Positions 52,708-62,300 of a stretch of 64,000 nt of DNA are shown here, piece by piece. Origin of the DNA: Methylobacterium fujisawaense. Lineage in GTDB: Bacteria > Pseudomonadota > Alphaproteobacteria > Rhizobiales > Beijerinckiaceae. Positions within the stretch are counted from its first letter, which is position 1. Every line of letters begins with the position of its first letter. The notes beneath the pieces were generated by a model. That model worked only from the letters and a program-made list of their open reading frames with translations, did no database searches and was not told the DNA's origin. The DNA is taken from the NCBI RefSeq assembly GCF_014138435.1, contig NZ_JACJIM010000003.1, positions 186,001 to 250,000 on the forward strand. The letters run 5' to 3'. The translations under genes were made by a program, and so were the position numbers.

Positions 52708-54807
52708 ATGATGCGGGTGCGGGACCTGTCGATCCGGACGACCATGTGTCTCGTCCTCGTCGCCATGGCGACGATCATGCTGGCCTTCGCGACGGGCGCC
52801 GTGCGGGAGGCGCAGGAGCAGGCGGCGGAGGCCGAGCAGGTCATCACCCTGGTGCGGGCGAGCCGCGCCCTTCTCCAGACCCTGAACGTGGCCCGGTTCG
52901 AACGGGGGGCGACGCTGCAATTCCTCGCCGCCGCCGAGCCCGTCGAGGCCGAGACCCGCGCGTCGCTCTACGCGGACCGGCAGCGGGTGATCGCCGGGCT
53001 GGCCGAAGCACAGCCCCTCCTCGACGGGCTGGGTCTCCCCGCCGTGACTGCGACCCTCGGCCCCCTGCGGGCTGCCGGCGGACGCGTCGAACGCCTCCGG
53101 CCGCGGGTCGACGCGGCCCTGAAGCTGTCGGGATCCCAGCGGGATGGCGCGGTGACGACCGAGGCGAAGGCCGCCTTCCAGGAGATGCTCGATACCCTGA
53201 TCGCCACGAGCGATGCCGTGGATGCCGCGATCCCGCTGTCCGACGGCATCCTCCGACGCGACCTCGCCCTCAAGCGGGCGGCCTGGTCGACGCGCATGGC
53301 CAACGGAGCCGTCGCCCTGCGCGTGCAGACGTCCCTGGCAGCCGGAACGGCCTGGACGCTGGACGAGACCGTGGCGGCCGCCGAGGAGCGGGGACGTCTC
53401 GACGCGGCCTGGAGATCGGCCATCGAGGCCGCTTCGGAGATGTCCGAGACGGTTCGCGCGGCGTTCCGCCGGGCCCGGGAGAACAATTTCGAGGGCCCGT
53501 CCCTGGCCCGCCGGTCCGCAGTGGCGACCGCGCTGAGCCGCGGCACGCCGCCGGGTCTGACGCTCGCGCAGGCGCGCAAGCTCGATACGCCCGAGCAGGT
53601 CACCCTCGTCGACCTCGCCTTCGTCTGCCTCGACGAGATGATCGCGCGGGCCGAGACCCTGTCCGGCGCGGCCCGGCGCGTCCTGCTGCGCGATGGGGCG
53701 GCCCTGCTGGCAACCCTGCTCCTGGTCGCGCTCGCCCTGATCGTGCTCTTCCGCGGGGTGCTGCGGCCGATCCGGGCGATCACCGCGACGATGGAGGCCC
53801 TGGCGGCCGGCGATGCCGACGTCGCGCTCCCAAGCCTGGACCGGCGCAACGAGATCGGCGCCATGGTCCGGGCCGTGCAGGTCTTCAAGGACAATTTGAT
53901 CCGGTCCCGTCGCCTCGAAGCCGAGGCCGAAGAGGCCCGGCAGGCCGCCGAGGCGCGGCGCCGCAGCGGACTGCGCGCGATGGCCGAGCGCTTCGAGCGG
54001 GCGGTCGGCGGCGTCATCGCCCAGGTCTCGGCCTCGGCCACGGCCCTGCAGGCCACCGCCGGGAGCATGACGGAGACCGCGGCCGAGAGTGCCGGGCAGT
54101 CGACAACCGTCGCCGCCGCCGCCGAGCAGGCGGCGAGCAACGTCAACACCGTGGCGGCGGCTGCCGAGGAACTCGGGACCTCCGTGCAGGAAATCGGCCG
54201 GCAGGTCGACGGCTCGGCCAATCTCGCGCGTGCGGCCGTCGCGGAGGCCGATCAGACCGGCGCGCTGGTCCGGGACCTGAGCGAGGCCGTGTCGCGGATC
54301 GGCGACGTCGTCGGGCTGATCGCGACCATCGCGGGCCAGACGAACCTGCTGGCGTTGAACGCCACGATCGAGGCGGCGCGGGCGGGCGCCGCCGGTCGCG
54401 GCTTCGCGGTCGTCGCCGCCGAAGTGAAGGCGCTGGCCGTTCAGACCGCCCGCGCCACGGACGAGATCTCGGGCCAGATCGGGCGGGTTCAGGCCTCGAC
54501 GGGCGAGGCCGTCGCGGCGATCGGGACGATCACGGCCCGGATCCGCGAGATCGACGGCGTGGCGACCTCGATCGCCGCCGCGGTGGAGCAGCAGGGCGCC
54601 GCCACTCAGGAGATCGTCCGCAACGTCGGACAGGCGGCGCAGGGCGCGGCCGCGGTCACCGGCCATATCGCCGGCGTGGCCGTAGCCTCGAGCGCGACCG
54701 AGGCGGCGGCGGGGGAAGTTCTGGCCGCGGCCGCGGCCCTGTCGGCCCAGTCCGCGCATCTGACCGCCGAGGTCGACCGGTTCCTGGACAGCGTCCGCGC
54801 CGCCTGA
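52708..54807 (+). CDS. Methyl-accepting chemotaxis protein (MCP), 699 aa
   Basis: ATG 52708 follows GGAGGTGAAGC. The product has an N-terminal membrane helix ([20 protein letters not shown]), a long periplasmic helical sensor region (about residues 32-330) of unrecognised class, and a second helix ([20 protein letters not shown], about 333). A HAMP domain follows ([20 protein letters not shown]). The cytoplasmic signalling domain has hairpin-tip motif [20 protein letters not shown] and [20 protein letters not shown]. It ends without a NWETF-like CheR/CheB pentapeptide. Ligand is unknown. A second MCP of the same signalling class lies at 57525. Confidence 0.95.
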   Translation: MMRVRDLSIRTTMCLVLVAMATIMLAFATGAVREAQEQAAEAEQVITLVRASRALLQTLNVARFERGATLQFLAAAEPVEAETRASLYADRQRVIAGLAEAQPLLDGLGLPAVTATLGPLRAAGGRVERLRPRVDAALKLSGSQRDGAVTTEAKAAFQEMLDTLIATSDAVDAAIPLSDGILRRDLALKRAAWSTRMANGAVALRVQTSLAAGTAWTLDETVAAAEERGRLDAAWRSAIEAASEMSETVRAAFRRARENNFEGPSLARRSAVATALSRGTPPGLTLAQARKLDTPEQVTLVDLAFVCLDEMIARAETLSGAARRVLLRDGAALLATLLLVALALIVLFRGVLRPIRAITATMEALAAGDADVALPSLDRRNEIGAMVRAVQVFKDNLIRSRRLEAEAEEARQAAEARRRSGLRAMAERFERAVGGVIAQVSASATALQATAGSMTETAAESAGQSTTVAAAAEQAASNVNTVAAAAEELGTSVQEIGRQVDGSANLARAAVAEADQTGALVRDLSEAVSRIGDVVGLIATIAGQTNLLALNATIEAARAGAAGRGFAVVAAEVKALAVQTARATDEISGQIGRVQASTGEAVAAIGTITARIREIDGVATSIAAAVEQQGAATQEIVRNVGQAAQGAAAVTGHIAGVAVASSATEAAAGEVLAAAAALSAQSAHLTAEVDRFLDSVRAA

Positions 54808-54879
54808 ACGGTCCCGGAGGCTCGGGCGACCGGGCTCCCTGGCCTGGACGGGTCCGAGGCGATAGAAGGCCTCCCGACG

Positions 54880-54900
54880 GCCGGCGCGCACGGCGCCGGC
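54880..54900. other. Perfect 8-bp GC hairpin between the MCP and FKBP genes
   Basis: GCCGGCGC (54880-54887) pairs with GCGCCGGC (54893-54900) across a 5-nt loop. It lies 73 nt after the MCP stop and ends 14 nt before the FKBP start codon, next to its ribosome binding site AGGGAG. Thus it could be a terminator for the MCP or a translation-modulating leader hairpin. Confidence 0.4.
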
Positions 54901-54914
54901 TCCAGGGAGAAACC

Positions 54915-55331
54915 ATGCCTCGCCTGTCCCCCCTCTTCGGAGCCGCGTTGATCGCCATGACCACAGCCGCCAATGCCGAGACCGTGACCACGCCCTCCGG
55001 CCTCAAGTATCAGGACGAGGTCGTCGGCACCGGGCCTGAGCCGAAGGCCGGCCAGCAGGTCACCGTCCAGTACACCGGCTGGCTCGACGAGGGCGGCAAG
55101 AAGGGCAAGAAGTTCGATTCGTCCCGCGACCGCAACCAGCCCTTCAGCTTCCCCCTCGGCGCCGGCCAGGTGATCAAGGGCTGGGACGAGGGCGTCGCCA
55201 CCATGAAGACCGGCGGCAAGCGCACCCTGATCATCCCGCCGCAGCTCGGCTACGGCGCCCGGGGCGCCGGTGGCGTGATCCCGCCGAACGCCACCCTGAT
55301 CTTCGACGTCGAACTCCTCGGCGCGAAGTAA
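54915..55331 (+). CDS. Exported FKBP-type peptidyl-prolyl isomerase
   Basis: ATG 54915 (after AGGGAGAAACC) gives 138 residues. A Sec signal (about residues 1-21, [15 protein letters not shown]) precedes a single FKBP domain starting [20 protein letters not shown]. Active-site segments are [44 protein letters not shown] and [20 protein letters not shown], all intact. It catalyses proline isomerisation in the periplasm. The frame upstream of 54915 is an alternate frame of the MCP gene. The jetA gene starts 37 bp later, so they may be co-transcribed. Confidence 0.95.
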   Translation: MPRLSPLFGAALIAMTTAANAETVTTPSGLKYQDEVVGTGPEPKAGQQVTVQYTGWLDEGGKKGKKFDSSRDRNQPFSFPLGAGQVIKGWDEGVATMKTGGKRTLIIPPQLGYGARGAGGVIPPNATLIFDVELLGAK

Positions 55332-55368
55332 GCGGCACGGCTGCGCGACGGCGAGAGTTTCCAGAACC

Positions 55369-56739
55369 ATGCTGTTCGCGCAGCTGTCCGACGAGCTGTT
55401 CAAGCCGCTGGCTTCGCCGAGCCGCAGCTTCAACGCGGCCCTGCTCCTGCATCTGCACCGGCGCGTCCTCGGGGCCGAGCCGGTGCGCAAGGCCGAGCTT
55501 CTGGCCGAGATCGGCGACTTCGCCGCCGGCTGGAGCGATCCCGAGGTCAGCGGCGACGAGCCGATCTCCGCCGATCCGACCGAGCGCCGCACGGCGCTCT
55601 ACCGACGCCTCCTCGACACCGGCTGGCTGATCGAGCGCCGCGAGCGCTACGTCCCCGTCGCGGAGTTCGACCCCGAGGCGCGGCTCCTCCTGGAGGAGCT
55701 GTCCCGGCTGGAACGGGGCGAGACCCGCTCCTACGGCGGGGCCGTGCTGGAGGTTCTGGGTGGCCTCGAGAGCGCCCTGTCGGATCCGGCGAACCGCTCT
55801 GAGGCTCTCTCCAACGCCGCCCGGGGCGCGGCCGCCTTCCTGTCGCACGTGCGCGGGCTCGCGGCCGGCATGCGCAAGGTCGAGGAGCGCATCCTGCGCG
55901 AGCCCGACCGCGCCAAGACCTTCCGGCTGTTCTTCGAGGATTTCGTCGAGCGCCACCTGATCAGCGACTACCGGACGCTCCACACCCGCTTCAACCCGTT
56001 CCGCTTCCGCGCCAGCGTGGTGCGCGAGGCCGGCCGGGCGCTGCGCGACGCCCTCACCGTCCGGGCCCTGGCCGAGGGCCTCATCCGGGAGGGGCGGAGC
56101 GCCGATCTCGACGCGGCGCAGCGGGCCGTCCGGACGGATCTCGCCCAGATTCTCGCGGTGTTCGAGGGGCTCGACAACCATCTCGATGCCGTCGACGCCG
56201 TGGTGGCGCGTCTGGAGCGCCGGATCGCCTCCGCCCTGCACGTGATGGACCGCCCGGATCCGAGCGGCGTCGAGCGCGTGGCCGCGATGCTGCGCGCCGT
56301 CGGCGGGTCGGAGATCGCCCCCGACGTGCCGGGCGACGTCTCGCTGCTGCGGCCGCCCATCGGGCACGCGCATCTCCAGGCGCCGCGGGCCCGCAAGGCC
56401 GCGATCGACATGGAGCCCCTGCCCGACATCGAGGACGATCCGGTGGTCGACGCCTTCGCGGCCGCCAAGGCGGAGTTCCGGCGCCGCACCACCGTGACGC
56501 CCGAAAGCATGAGCGCCTTCGTGGAGGCCCGACTCGGAAAGGCGGTGCGGCTGCGCGGGTCGCAGATCGTGATCGCGGGCGTCGACGACTTCATCGTGTT
56601 CCAGCGCCTGCGCGAGATCGACGTGCTGTTCGACGCCAAGCTCGGCGAGCGCTACGCCGTCACCCGGCTGCCCGAGCGGGTGGCCAATGGCTGGCTCGAC
56701 TGCCCGGATTTCCTTCTGGAGCGCCGCCCCTATGCTTGA
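55369..56739 (+). CDS. jetA: Wadjet/Mks kleisin-like protein JetA (MksF-type)
   Basis: A 456-residue protein resembling the JetA family (DUF5716) of Wadjet systems. It begins LFAQLSDELFKPLASPSRSF and is helical. A winged-helix-like segment follows (RRTALYRRLLDTGWLIERRE, then YVPVAEFDPEARLLLEELSR). The middle part includes LRGLAAGM-like VRGLAAGMRKVEERILREPD and FRLFFEDFVERHLISDYRTL, characteristic of the family. The C-terminus ends in another winged-helix-like part. JetA/MksF is the kleisin that bridges the SMC heads. The stop overlaps the start of jetB, so the two are translationally coupled. It was assigned by family resemblance and by context. Confidence 0.82.
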   Translation: MLFAQLSDELFKPLASPSRSFNAALLLHLHRRVLGAEPVRKAELLAEIGDFAAGWSDPEVSGDEPISADPTERRTALYRRLLDTGWLIERRERYVPVAEFDPEARLLLEELSRLERGETRSYGGAVLEVLGGLESALSDPANRSEALSNAARGAAAFLSHVRGLAAGMRKVEERILREPDRAKTFRLFFEDFVERHLISDYRTLHTRFNPFRFRASVVREAGRALRDALTVRALAEGLIREGRSADLDAAQRAVRTDLAQILAVFEGLDNHLDAVDAVVARLERRIASALHVMDRPDPSGVERVAAMLRAVGGSEIAPDVPGDVSLLRPPIGHAHLQAPRARKAAIDMEPLPDIEDDPVVDAFAAAKAEFRRRTTVTPESMSAFVEARLGKAVRLRGSQIVIAGVDDFIVFQRLREIDVLFDAKLGERYAVTRLPERVANGWLDCPDFLLERRPYA

Positions 56740-57358
56740 GGGCTTCCGCGCGATCATCGACGGCGACGAGCCGCCGCCGCCCGGCGCAAGGGCGCCGGAT
56801 GCCGAAGAGCTGAGCCGTGCCCTCCAGGTGCTTCTGAAGGGGCAGGTGATCTACGCCGAGACCCAGGGGATCGGCCGCTCCTACGAGCTCGCCCGGCACT
56901 ACGCCCCGTTCTTCACCGACTACTTCGCCTGCCTCGGCTACGCGCTCGCGGTCTCGCATCGCGACCAGATGGTCTCGCTGAGCCCGGCCGCCGACGCGCC
57001 CCGCCACGACATCGTCTCGGAGCGCCTGCGCAAGGACGAGACGCTGGTGCTCCTGGCGCTCCGGCTCCTCTACGAGGAGGGCCTGCGCGACCACCGGGCC
57101 GGGACTGACGGGATCGTCGACTGCACCACCGACGAGATCGTCGAGAAGATCCGCACCGTGGCGCGCAACGAGCCTCCCGAGGAGGGGCGGCTCGCCGACA
57201 TCCTGCGCCTCTACGCGAAGCGCGGCGGCCTGCGCCTCGGCGAGCGCGACCGGGTCGAGCGGGTCACCCCGCTCTCGCTCCTGCCGGGGCTGACGGTGCT
57301 GGCTTCCGACGCCTGGATGGAACGCCTTCGGGCGTGGTCGGAGGCCGGGGAGGCCTGA
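56732..57358 (+). CDS. jetB: Wadjet/Mks KITE-type protein JetB (MksE-type, DUF4194)
   Basis: ATG 56732 overlaps the jetA stop by 8 nt, giving 208 residues. The sequence has the DUF4194 pattern: SRALQVLLKGQVIYAETQGI near residue 28, SYELARHYAPFFTDYFACLG, and VLLALRLLYEEGLRDHRAGT. RLADILRLYAKRGGLRLGER follows, then ITVLP-like PLSLLPGLTVLAS. JetB/MksE is the KITE dimer that binds the kleisin. The next gene on the same strand would be expected to be jetC, but an inverted MCP gene lies between. Confidence 0.82.
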   Translation: MLEGFRAIIDGDEPPPPGARAPDAEELSRALQVLLKGQVIYAETQGIGRSYELARHYAPFFTDYFACLGYALAVSHRDQMVSLSPAADAPRHDIVSERLRKDETLVLLALRLLYEEGLRDHRAGTDGIVDCTTDEIVEKIRTVARNEPPEEGRLADILRLYAKRGGLRLGERDRVERVTPLSLLPGLTVLASDAWMERLRAWSEAGEA

Positions 57359-57388
57359 GGCCGACGTCCGTCCTTGAGGGGGTGTCGT

Positions 57389-57407
57389 CTTCGCGGACGG
57401 AGCGAAG
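57389..57407. terminator. Stem-loop past jetB, between convergent genes
   Basis: CTTCGC (57389-57394) pairs with GCGAAG (57402-57407) over a 7-nt loop, 30 nt after the jetB stop. A second 6-bp stem (57483-57499, CCGGGC/GCCCGG) lies nearer the MCP gene end. Both are short and lack T-runs; they fit termination between convergent genes but are weak evidence. Confidence 0.3.
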
Positions 57408-57524
57408 CGTCCCGGCGGCGGCCCGCTCGACGATGTCCCGCAGACCGGGGTCAGGCGTGGCGCCCGTGACGACGGGCGGCGACCGGGCTCATCGCCCGGA
57501 CGCCTCCGGCCGGCCGGGATCCGG

Positions 57525-59201
57525 TCAGGCCGCCCGGACGGTCGCCAGGAAGTGCTCCACCTCGCTGCCGAGATGGGCCGCCTGCCGGGCCATCTCGGAG
57601 GCCGACGCCAGGACCTGCGCGGCGGCCGCCCCGGTCTCCTCGGCGGCGCCCGCGACGCCGCTGACATTGGCGGTGACGGATTCGGTCCCGGTCGCCGCCT
57701 CGGCGACGTTGCGGACGATCTCCTGGGTGGCCGCGCCCTGCTCCTCCACCGCGGCGGCGATCGACGTCGCCATGCCGCTGATCTCGCGGATGCGGCCCGC
57801 GATGCCGTCGATGGCCTGGACGGCCTGGCCGGTCGAGCCCTGGATCTGCGCGATCTGGGCCGAGATCTCGGCCGTGGCCTTGGCGGTCTGGTCGGCCAGC
57901 GCCTTCACCTCGGTGGCGACGACCGCGAAGCCGCGTCCCGCGGCGCCGGCCCGGGCGGCCTCGATCGTGGCGTTCAGCGCCAGCAGGTTGGTCTGGCTGG
58001 CGATCGCCGAGATCAGGTCCACCACCTCCCCGACCCGGCGCGCGCCGGTGCTCAGGGCCTGGACGAGATCGGCCGTGGCGGCCGCCTCGCGGACGGCGGC
58101 CTGCGCCAGATCCGCCGAGGAGCCGACCTGACGGCCGATCTCGTTGACCGAGGAGCCCAGTTCCTCGGCGGCCGCCGCGACCGTGGTCACGTTGCTGGAG
58201 GCCTCCTCGGCGGCGGCCGCCGCGCTGGTCGACTGGCCGGCCGTCTGCGTCGCCGTCGCGGTGAGGCTCTGGGCCGTGGATTGGAGCTGCGTCGCTGCCG
58301 ACGTCACCGAGCCGACGATGCCGCCGATGGCCGACTCGAACCGGTCGGCGAGTTCGCGCGTCGCCTGCCGGCGCTGGGCCTCGGCGCCGGCCCGGGCCTG
58401 CGCGGTCTCGGCCTCGAGGGCGCGGGCGTGCAGCAGGTTCTCCCGGAAGACCGCGACGGTCGCCGACATGGCGCCGATCTCGTCCCGCCGCGCCGCGTAG
58501 GGGATCTCGGCCTGCGTGTCGCCGTCGGCGAGGCGCCGCATGGACCGCGTCATCCCCGCGAGCGGCCGCGACACGCCCGTGAAGGCGTACAGCATGGCGC
58601 CCAGCGCGATGACGAAGCTGACGAGCAGGCTCACGATGGTGGTCCGGACCGCGTCCGCTTGGCTGTCGCGGGCCGTGCGCCCGGCCGCCTCGCCGTTCCT
58701 GATGTTCAGGTCGGCCAGAGCGCGGGTCGCGGTCGAGGCCGCGAGATAGTTGGCGTTCATCGGCCCGCGGAAATAGGCGAGCGCCTGATCGTGCTGATCG
58801 GCCGGGAAGGCGCGCAGACGGGTCCAGTCGGCCTGCTGCACCGCGAGCTTGGCGAGCAGGTCGTCGTAGATCGCCTGCTCCTCCTTCGACGCCACCAGGG
58901 TGCGGTAGGCCTCGGCCTTCGCCTGGCGGTTCCGCATCATCTCGTCCGCGCTCTTCAGGCTGGTCGCGCGCTCCGATTCGGTATCCGCCGTCACGTAGCG
59001 GAACTGCCACAGTCGCGAGCGCATCACGAGGGCGTTGATCGCCTGGGCCTCGTTGATCGACGGCACGGCGTTGTCGATCAGCTCCGCGAGCCGCTGGTCG
59101 ACCGCCTGCATCTTGTAGAGAGTCACGCCGCCCTGAACCAGCGCCGCCAGGAGCAGGAGGGCGAAGAGGCCGCTGAGTTTTGCTTTGAGACTGAGACGCA
59201 T
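57525..59201 (-). CDS. Methyl-accepting chemotaxis protein (MCP), 558 aa, inverted between jetB and jetC
   Basis: A 558-residue chemoreceptor. N-terminal membrane helix ([20 protein letters not shown]), periplasmic four-helix-bundle-like sensor (about 30-190), second helix ([20 protein letters not shown]), and HAMP ([20 protein letters not shown]). The signalling domain has hairpin tip [20 protein letters not shown]. The final residues ([14 protein letters not shown]) strongly resemble those of the MCP at 52708 ([14 protein letters not shown]), so they are paralogs. It is transcribed toward jetB and divergent from jetC, and splits the jet operon. Confidence 0.95.
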   Translation of the reverse strand: MRLSLKAKLSGLFALLLLAALVQGGVTLYKMQAVDQRLAELIDNAVPSINEAQAINALVMRSRLWQFRYVTADTESERATSLKSADEMMRNRQAKAEAYRTLVASKEEQAIYDDLLAKLAVQQADWTRLRAFPADQHDQALAYFRGPMNANYLAASTATRALADLNIRNGEAAGRTARDSQADAVRTTIVSLLVSFVIALGAMLYAFTGVSRPLAGMTRSMRRLADGDTQAEIPYAARRDEIGAMSATVAVFRENLLHARALEAETAQARAGAEAQRRQATRELADRFESAIGGIVGSVTSAATQLQSTAQSLTATATQTAGQSTSAAAAAEEASSNVTTVAAAAEELGSSVNEIGRQVGSSADLAQAAVREAAATADLVQALSTGARRVGEVVDLISAIASQTNLLALNATIEAARAGAAGRGFAVVATEVKALADQTAKATAEISAQIAQIQGSTGQAVQAIDGIAGRIREISGMATSIAAAVEEQGAATQEIVRNVAEAATGTESVTANVSGVAGAAEETGAAAAQVLASASEMARQAAHLGSEVEHFLATVRAA

Positions 59202-59243
59202 CGGTCGGTTCCGGTCGTGCGGACGAGACCGGCAGGAAATGAA

Positions 59244-59271
59244 CAGGTTGTGCTAATAGTGTCATAACCTG
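59244..59271. promoter_or_regulatory. Imperfect palindrome in the MCP/jetC divergent region
   Basis: CAGGTT (59244-59249) and AACCTG (59266-59271) are perfect inverted halves; with the inner bases about 11 of 15 positions match. It lies 43-70 nt before the MCP start and 107-134 nt before the preferred jetC start, in the only less GC-rich part of the region. It has the size of a regulator operator. No matching site was seen elsewhere in the window. Confidence 0.3.
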
Positions 59272-59377
59272 AGGTAGGATCGGGCTTCAGAGGTTCGCGC
59301 GTGTCGGCTTGCATACGCGGCCGAGTCCGGCCAACTGGGCCGAACATTCCTCGCCACCGGCCCGACCCACCCACATC

Positions 59378-62300
59378 GTGTACGTCCTCACCGACATCGC
59401 CATCTCCAACTGGTACCTGATCCGCCGCGAGCAGATCCGGCTGCGCGGTGCCGCCGCGCTGGTCGGGCCGACGGGGGCCGGGAAATCGACGATCTTCGAT
59501 GCGGTCGGCACGGTGCTGGCCGGCAACAACGCCAGCCGCCTCGCCCTCAACGCCTCGGCCTCCGGGCGCAGCGCCCGAACCGTGCGCGACTATTGCTTGG
59601 GCTGGATCAGCGACCCGGCGGAAGGCGGCCGCCCGACCCGGGAATCCTGCGAGACCGTGCTGGTCCTGGTCTTCGAGAATCCCGATTCCGGCCGCGTGGT
59701 CTCGGTCGGCCTCGCCCTGGCCGCTCGGGCTGTGGAGCCCAAGGAGACGGTGCTCTCGCGCTTCATCGCGGTCGGGCACCGGTTCGAGGTCTCCGACTAC
59801 GCCCGCACCGCCCCCGGCGGCACCTACACGGCGCCCTGGAGCGAGATCGCCGCGGACCTGCGGGCCCGCGCGGCGAGCTTCACCGAGTACCGGACCTCTG
59901 GCGAACGCTTCACGGCCGATGTCCTCGCCACCCTGCGCGAGGGGGCGCCGTCGCCGGAGCCGCGCCACTTCCTGCGCAGCTTCGCCAACGCGGTGGCGTT
60001 CAAGCCGATCTTCGACACCAGCGCCTTCGTGCGCGCCTTCGTGCTCGACCCGGAGCCCCTGGACGTCGAGCGCGTGCGCCACTCCATCGCCAACTGGCGT
60101 CGGCTTCTGGAGACCATCGCCGAGCTGGAGAGCCGCCTCGGACGCCTGCGGCGCCTGCGCGACCGCTACGAAGCCTGGGGTGAGGCGGTCCTCGCTGCCG
60201 CGACGCACGAGCTGCGCGCGGCGAGCGCCGAGCTGCGCCGCCGGAGCCTCGACCTCATCGCCGTCCGGTCCCGGCTCCGGGAAGGCGCCGACACCCTGCG
60301 CATCGCCCGCGAGCGCGTCGCGGCGAGCCGCGGCTACGTCCGCGAGATCGACGGCGAGATCGCCGAGAAGAAGGCGCTGGCCACCGCGAGCGCCGCCGAG
60401 GGCCGGCTCGCCGCCTCGACGCTGGGCCTCTCCATGCTGGAGCGCGACCGGAAGGAGCTGATCGGCCGGATCGGCGATCTCGTCGGCCTCGTCGGGCAGA
60501 TGGCCAAGCTCCAGCCGGTCGCCCCGATCCTGCGCCAGAGCTGCCCGCAGGCGGCCCGCCTCGCCGAGGCCTGCGCCCGGGCGGGCCTGCGTCGGGAATC
60601 CTCCCCCGAGGAGGTCCTGCGCCCCGAGGGGCCGCTCGCCGAATTGGCCGACGGGCTGGTGCGCCTGCCCGATTTCGACGAGGCGCTGGAGCGGGCCGCC
60701 GAGGACGCGGCGCTGAAGGCCCGCGCCCAGGAGAGCGAGGCCGAGCGCACGGCGCCGCGCACCGGCGGCGGCCCGACCGCGCGCCTGTCCTCCGACACGG
60801 TGGCGTTCCGCGGGGAGCTGGAGCGCCGCGGCATCGACGCGGTGCCGATCTGCGAACTGGCCGAGATCGTCGACCCGACCTGGGGGCCGGCCCTCGAAGG
60901 CCTGCTGGGGCGCGCCCGCGAGGCCCTGGTGGTTCCCCCGGACCGGCTGAACGAGGCGCTCGGCGTCCTGCAATCCGGCCGCGACCGGTTCCACCGCTGC
61001 ATCCTGGTGAAGACCACCGACACCGCCAAGCAGCGGTCCCGCCGCTACGACGACGGTCCGCTCACCGTGATCGAGACCAGCGACCCGCACGCGGAGGCGT
61101 TCCTCGGCGTGCGGCTCGGCGGCTACGACCTCGCCCGGGACGACGCCGAACTGGCCCGCCTCGCCCGGGCGGTCGCCCCGAGCGGCCGGACCACGGCCGG
61201 GATGGCCTATTCGGTCACCCGCAGCGTCGACCTGCTGATGACCCGCGGCCATCGCGGGCCCACCGCCGACAGCCGCCGCGCCCACGAGATCGCTGTCGCC
61301 GAGGCGCGGCGCCTGCGCGGCGAGGCCGCGGTCCTGCGCGAGGCCGCCCGGACGGCGGCCGCGATCCGGGCCCGCGTCGCCCGGGGCCTCGACGACGTGG
61401 AGGCGCTCCGGGCCGAGCTCGACGGGCTCGACGGGCGGCGGCGCACGCTCCAGACCGAGCGGGAGGGTATCGAGAAGCGCGATACCGCCGGGCTCGCCGC
61501 CGAGATCGCCGCGCTGACCACCGAGCGGGTCGGCTACCTGCGGGAATTGTCGGAGGAGCTGGAGCCCAAGCTCGACCGCCTGCTCGCCGACGAGGCGGCG
61601 CTGCGCGCCCGGATGGGACCGGTGCGCGAAGCCGTCCGCGCCGCTCTGTCGGCCCGCCGCGCGGCCCTGCGCCAGCTCAGTGCCGGCGACGCCGCGCGGG
61701 TGCGCCTCGCCCGCGGCGAGCCCTTCGACCTCGGCGTGGTCGCCGAGGCGCGGCGGGCGCTGGCCGGCCTCGATGCCAAGGCGGCCGGGACCCGGGTGAC
61801 CGCCGAGCGCGGCCTCGCCCGGGAGTCCGCCGAGGCCGCCCGCTCCCACGGGCGGATCGCCGAGCGGGAGCTGGCGGAGGCCTGCGCCGCCTGGCGGGTG
61901 GAGAACCCCCTCGCCTCCGGGGACGCCCCGGCGATCGACGGCTTCGCCTGGGTGCGGCGGGAATACGAGGCCGTGGAGGGGCACGAACTCCGCCGCTACA
62001 GGGCGCAGGCCGAGCGGGCCGAGGTCGAGATGCGCCGCCTGATGACCGAGGATCTGCTGACGCGCCTCGCCGACCGGTTCGAGCGGGTCCATGCCCGGCT
62101 CGCCGCCCTCAACGAGCGGCTCTCCGCGCGCAGCTTCACCGGCCAGACCTACGCGTTCGAGGCGGCGGTGGATCGCCGCTATGCCGCCGTGCACGCGCTC
62201 GCCACCGAGACCGCCCGCTCACCCGAGGCCGCGCAGGCGCTGCTCGCCGGCGAGGCGGAGGGGCAGATGGCGGCGGCGCTCGAGGAGATCACCGCGCTGA

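Noticed and set aside
52662..54914. Upstream extension of the FKBP frame.
   Set aside because: It is an alternate frame of the MCP gene; a signal peptide and ribosome binding site place the start at 54915.
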